A stretch of 54,114 bases of DNA from Dehalococcoidia bacterium UBA7891 (GTDB lineage Bacteria > Chloroflexota > Dehalococcoidia > Lucifugimonadales > UBA826), in assembly GCA_002500485.1 (NCBI GenBank), contig DLRJ01000112.1:1-54114 (forward strand), read 5' to 3'. Under the pieces are notes generated by a model, which saw only the letters and a program-made list of their open reading frames with translations, made no database searches and was not told the origin of the DNA. Below, piece by piece: positions 51,540 through 54,114 of this stretch; position 1 is the first letter of the stretch; each line of letters opens with the position of its first letter. Made by a program: the position numbers and the translations under genes.

Positions 51540-52325
51540 ATGGATATGATAAGAAATCACGTTAGAAGTAACTTATTGTCTGGGAAACCTTCGATTGGAC
51601 CTTTTATTGGTCTTCAAAGTCCTAACGTAGCTGAATTGATGGGCAATGCAGGGTTTGACTTCGTAGTAGTGGAATCAGAACATAATGGAATAGAATCGGC
51701 CGAAATTGAACACATGTTAATGGCAATAGGAAACACCAATGCCTTGCCGATTGTCAGGATACCTTCCTCGCAACAGGTTTACATACAGAAAGCCTTAGAT
51801 TTAGGTGCATCGGGGATCGTTGTTCCTGCGGTAAAAACTGCACAGGAGGCTGCTGAAATTGTTTCCGCCACAAGGTTTCCACCGGACGGAAAGAGAAGTT
51901 GGGGACCGTTGAGAGCATCTAAATATACCTTTGACAATCAAGATTATTTGAAAAATGCAAACGATAACACTCTTGTGGTGTTAATAATCGAAACTGTAGA
52001 GGCTGTTGGTAACCTTCAAGAGATAGCTGCAGTTCCTGGGATTGATGTGTTATTTCTTGGCCCATGGGATATGTGTTTATCCCTCGGACTGGACCCTCTT
52101 TTGTTGCCTCATGAGGAAATCGACCAGATATTGGAAAAAATGATTGAAGCTTCGGCTAAGTTTGATGTGGTCGCAGGGGCGGGTGCGTCTGAACCAGATG
52201 ATGTATGCAAAAGACTAAATCAAGGAGTCAAATTTCTGAGCTATGGCCCTGACTATGCCCTGTTATCTGCAGCGGCAATTTCTGGAGTAGATGCATTTAA
52301 AAACTGGAATAAGGATGTTGATTAA
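51540..52325 (+). CDS. HpcH/HpaI aldolase family protein (second copy)
   Basis: The 261-residue protein carries VVESEHNGIESAEIEHM, IVRIPSSQQVYIQKALDLGASGIVVP, and VLIIETVEAVGNLQEI with LFLGPWDMCLSLG, as in 2,4-dihydroxyhept-2-ene-1,7-dioate and ketodeoxyglucarate aldolases. Compared with the copy at 44541-45287 it has a different N-terminus and an inserted segment (FPPDGKRSWGPLRASKY), so its substrate is probably different. It is single, with the 276-base region downstream holding a candidate structured RNA. An alternative ATG lies two codons downstream. Confidence 0.85.
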   Translation: MDMIRNHVRSNLLSGKPSIGPFIGLQSPNVAELMGNAGFDFVVVESEHNGIESAEIEHMLMAIGNTNALPIVRIPSSQQVYIQKALDLGASGIVVPAVKTAQEAAEIVSATRFPPDGKRSWGPLRASKYTFDNQDYLKNANDNTLVVLIIETVEAVGNLQEIAAVPGIDVLFLGPWDMCLSLGLDPLLLPHEEIDQILEKMIEASAKFDVVAGAGASEPDDVCKRLNQGVKFLSYGPDYALLSAAAISGVDAFKNWNKDVD

Positions 52326-52451
52326 GGGAAGGGATTGGTTACTGCAGGGGGAAATAGTCTGATTGCAGGGATAACGATAGTGTTAGAATCGATAGTGGTA
52401 GGGGGATATGTTGTGGTTACTCAAATATTTGTACCATAAATGAGTTCAAAC

Positions 52452-52515
52452 GGGTCCGAACTGAACACCTGCGGTGACCTTTCTTTTGAATGAGAGTCTA
52501 CCGTGGTTCGGACCC
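52452..52515 (+). ncRNA. candidate structured RNA (three-way junction)
   Basis: The closing stem is GGGTCCGAAC (52452-52461) with its exact complement GTTCGGACCC (52506-52515). Between them are two further hairpins: CACC-TGC-GGTG at about 52466-52476, and a five-base-pair CTTTC/GAGAG stem (with one U-G pair) at about 52479-52496. Together they make a compact three-way junction. It lies 86 bases upstream of an MFS gene and 126 bases downstream of the aldolase gene. I do not recognise a known riboswitch class. A terminator is less likely because the T-tract after the stem is short (CCCTTT). Confidence 0.4.
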
Positions 52516-52601
52516 CCTTTAACTAGGGTCTTGGAGAAATTTTAGAGATCAGGATTGGTTCAATTTTTGTTAATTAGATTTTCTTTGTTGCAAGTTCAAC
52601 A

Positions 52602-53837
52602 GTGAGCTTTTCAGGTACTTACGAGTCTTTAAAGAATCGCGATTTTTTCTTTTTATGGGTAGGAATGCTGACTCTCATGTTCGGTATGAATATGCAGATG
52701 CTTGTTCGGAGTTATTTCGTGTATGAACTTGAGAGTTCAGGGACTATTCTTGGAATAGTCAATGCGGGATCAGCAATTCCTATGCTGACTTTGGCTTTGT
52801 TTGGCGGAGTTATTGCCGACAGGCTTAACAAGAAAAGGATAATTCAAAGCGGACAACTGTTGGCAGGGTGTGTGTCACTTGTAGTGGCAGTCTTAATTTT
52901 AAGTGAGGCCGTCACTTGGGTTCATCTGCTTATAGCATCGATTGTCCAAGGCGGAGTGTTCGCCTTTATGATGCCGGCCCGTCAGGCGCTGATACCGCAG
53001 ATGGTAGGACAGAATTTGGTGTCAAACGCTGTGGCCCTCAATGCTGCCGCGATGAGTGTCAGCACTTTAGCCGCACCTACCGCTGCCGGTTTACTTTACG
53101 AATTCATTGGTCCTGGCAAAGTTTACTTGTTGATAACAGTTCTCAATTTCTCTTCGATCATATTCACTATGCTGATAAAAAACAAAGGATACAGTGTGGC
53201 CCCAAAGAATGGGTCAGCATCCGATTCCAATCGCCCTTCGGTTCTAATTAGCGATATGCTTCAGGGATTAAAATATGTCCGTAACAATTCCTTCATTTTG
53301 ATACTTCTCGCAATTGCTTTATCTACGACTATTTTAGCTCAACCCTTTAGATTTATAATGCCAATTTTCATAGTAGATATATATGGGTTGAAAGCAGATT
53401 CAATGGGGCTACTGGTTTCTGTTATGGGGCTCGGGGCCCTAATGGGATCTATTTATATAGCCTCCCTTGGCAACAGGTTGCGTGGGAAAGTGCTACTTAT
53501 CAGTTCGTATTTTTCAGGATTTAGTCTGCTCTTGATTGCCGCGGTACCTTTGTATTTATTTGCTGCATTAATAATGCTTCCTTTAGGCCTAGGCGATGCA
53601 GGTCGTCGGTCCATTAACATGGCCCTGATAATGGAGGAGGCTGAGGAAGAATACCGTGGGCGAGTGATGAGTATATATATGCTGAATTGGGGCTTAATGC
53701 CTTTGGGAGTACTGCCAGCAGGGCTTATGGCAGATTGGTTAGGTGGGCAGGGCTCAATTGCAGTGTTATCGGTTCTATTAATACTTTTCACGGTGTGGAT
53801 AACTTTTAAATACCCGGAGATTAGACGGTACCAATAA
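52602..53837 (+). CDS. MFS transporter, 12-helix type
   Basis: A 411-residue protein with about 12 hydrophobic segments. It has the FFLWVGMLTLMFGMNMQ first helix, an MFS loop (ADRLNKKRIIQ), and a central loop of about 20 residues (SVAPKNGSASDSNRPS). The pattern resembles MFS_3-type exporters such as EntS. GTG at 52602 is the first start in the frame. The candidate structured RNA ends 86 bases upstream and could control its expression. Substrate unknown. The fhs gene starts 72 bases after its stop. Confidence 0.85.
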   Translation: MSFSGTYESLKNRDFFFLWVGMLTLMFGMNMQMLVRSYFVYELESSGTILGIVNAGSAIPMLTLALFGGVIADRLNKKRIIQSGQLLAGCVSLVVAVLILSEAVTWVHLLIASIVQGGVFAFMMPARQALIPQMVGQNLVSNAVALNAAAMSVSTLAAPTAAGLLYEFIGPGKVYLLITVLNFSSIIFTMLIKNKGYSVAPKNGSASDSNRPSVLISDMLQGLKYVRNNSFILILLAIALSTTILAQPFRFIMPIFIVDIYGLKADSMGLLVSVMGLGALMGSIYIASLGNRLRGKVLLISSYFSGFSLLLIAAVPLYLFAALIMLPLGLGDAGRRSINMALIMEEAEEEYRGRVMSIYMLNWGLMPLGVLPAGLMADWLGGQGSIAVLSVLLILFTVWITFKYPEIRRYQ

Positions 53838-53909
53838 ACGATAAAATGTGATATTCGATGATATCCTTACCAATTGTGGAAAGTGTTAATAGATTTCTCA
53901 GGGATGGGC

Positions 53910-54114
53910 TATGAAGTTAATAGAAAATATTGCTAGTGACTTAGGAATCTTGCGGGATGACTTAGTTCCTTATGGTTCCTATAAGGCAAAATTGTCTCTG
54001 TCTGCAATTAAGAAAGAACGAAAAGGGAAGCTGGTGGTAGTTACTGGTATTACCCCCACTCCGGCTGGAGAAGGAAAAACCACCACCGTTGTTGGTTTAG
54101 CGCAAGCGATGGGT
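53910..54114 (+). CDS. fhs: formate-tetrahydrofolate ligase, N-terminal fragment
   Basis: The frame from ATG at 53910 runs to the window edge (68 codons). It reads IASDLGI and later VVVTGITPTPAGEGKTTTVVGLAQAMG. The P-loop TPTPAGEGKTT is diagnostic of formyltetrahydrofolate synthetase, which ligates formate to tetrahydrofolate with ATP. With metVF in the same window it supports a folate C1 pathway. The remainder of the gene is outside the window. Confidence 0.9.

Noticed and set aside
1..54114. CRISPR array, insertion sequence, prophage or replication origin
   Set aside because: No regularly spaced repeats, transposase, phage structural gene or DnaA-box cluster was found on reading the whole window.

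Overview
This window reads as a chromosomal stretch of a free-living marine bacterium, most plausibly a SAR202-type Chloroflexota. The evidence is a mixture of ordinary housekeeping genes (uvrC, recJ, xerC/D, lgt, fabF, aroC, mtaB, pepA, tRNA-Arg, tRNA-His) with a dense set of catabolic families known to be expanded in SAR202 genomes: an enolase-superfamily dehydratase, an FMN-dependent (LLM) monooxygenase, a CaiB/BaiF CoA transferase, FAH-family hydrolase, HpcH/HpaI aldolases, MFS carriers and NHL beta-propellers. The taxonomic call is an inference from gene content. No phage, transposon, CRISPR array or replication origin is visible, and no stretch over about 300 bases lacks a gene.

Layout. 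1-5.4 kb: end of an MFS carrier, an acyl-CoA carboxylase carboxyltransferase, GMP reductase, a DUF1800 protein and an NHL propeller. 5.6-9.7 kb: a formaldehyde-dehydrogenase-like zinc dehydrogenase, two tandem propellers resembling peptidyl-hydroxyglycine lyase (PAL), and a methyltransferase. 9.7-20.3 kb: a divergent catabolic locus. Leftward are a Gal80-like Gfo/Idh protein and a class III aminotransferase. Rightward are an enolase-superfamily dehydratase, MFS carrier, FAH-family enzyme, double CaiB/BaiF protein, small propeller and LLM monooxygenase. 20.3-22.9 kb: metV-metF, a third propeller with a complete PAL-type active site, and tRNA-Arg. 23-29.6 kb: a flavin-reductase-fold gene cut by an in-frame TGA, a beta-rich unknown, two alpha/beta-hydrolases around an Old-Yellow-Enzyme homologue and an RraA homologue, an MBL hydrolase, tRNA-His and a small winged-helix regulator. 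29.7-41.8 kb: mostly housekeeping. 41.8-42.5 kb: an RHH/PIN pair with a degenerate PIN site. 42.6-50.3 kb: a C2/C3 hydroxyacid block (glycerate kinase, LUD protein, HpcH/HpaI aldolase, GlcDEF, atypical SDR). 50.3-54.1 kb: aroC, a second aldolase, a candidate structured RNA, an MFS exporter and the start of formate-tetrahydrofolate ligase.

How the genes may work together (inference). The 12-20 kb locus fits uptake of a sugar acid or related hydroxyacid, dehydration, FAH-type cleavage and CoA activation. GlcDEF, the aldolases and glycerate kinase would feed glycolate, glyoxylate or tartronate semialdehyde into 2-phosphoglycerate. MetVF, Fhs and the formaldehyde-dehydrogenase-like enzyme suggest C1 oxidation through folate. 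The most unusual signal is the set of cytoplasmic PAL-like propellers near an NtaA-type monooxygenase. Both chemistries are known, in other systems, to release glyoxylate from N-carboxymethyl groups, and glyoxylate metabolism is encoded in the same window. The other notable items are the half-dead CaiB/BaiF fusion, the TGA-interrupted gene, the G9 tract at the metV-metF junction, and the three-way-junction RNA candidate near 52.5 kb.
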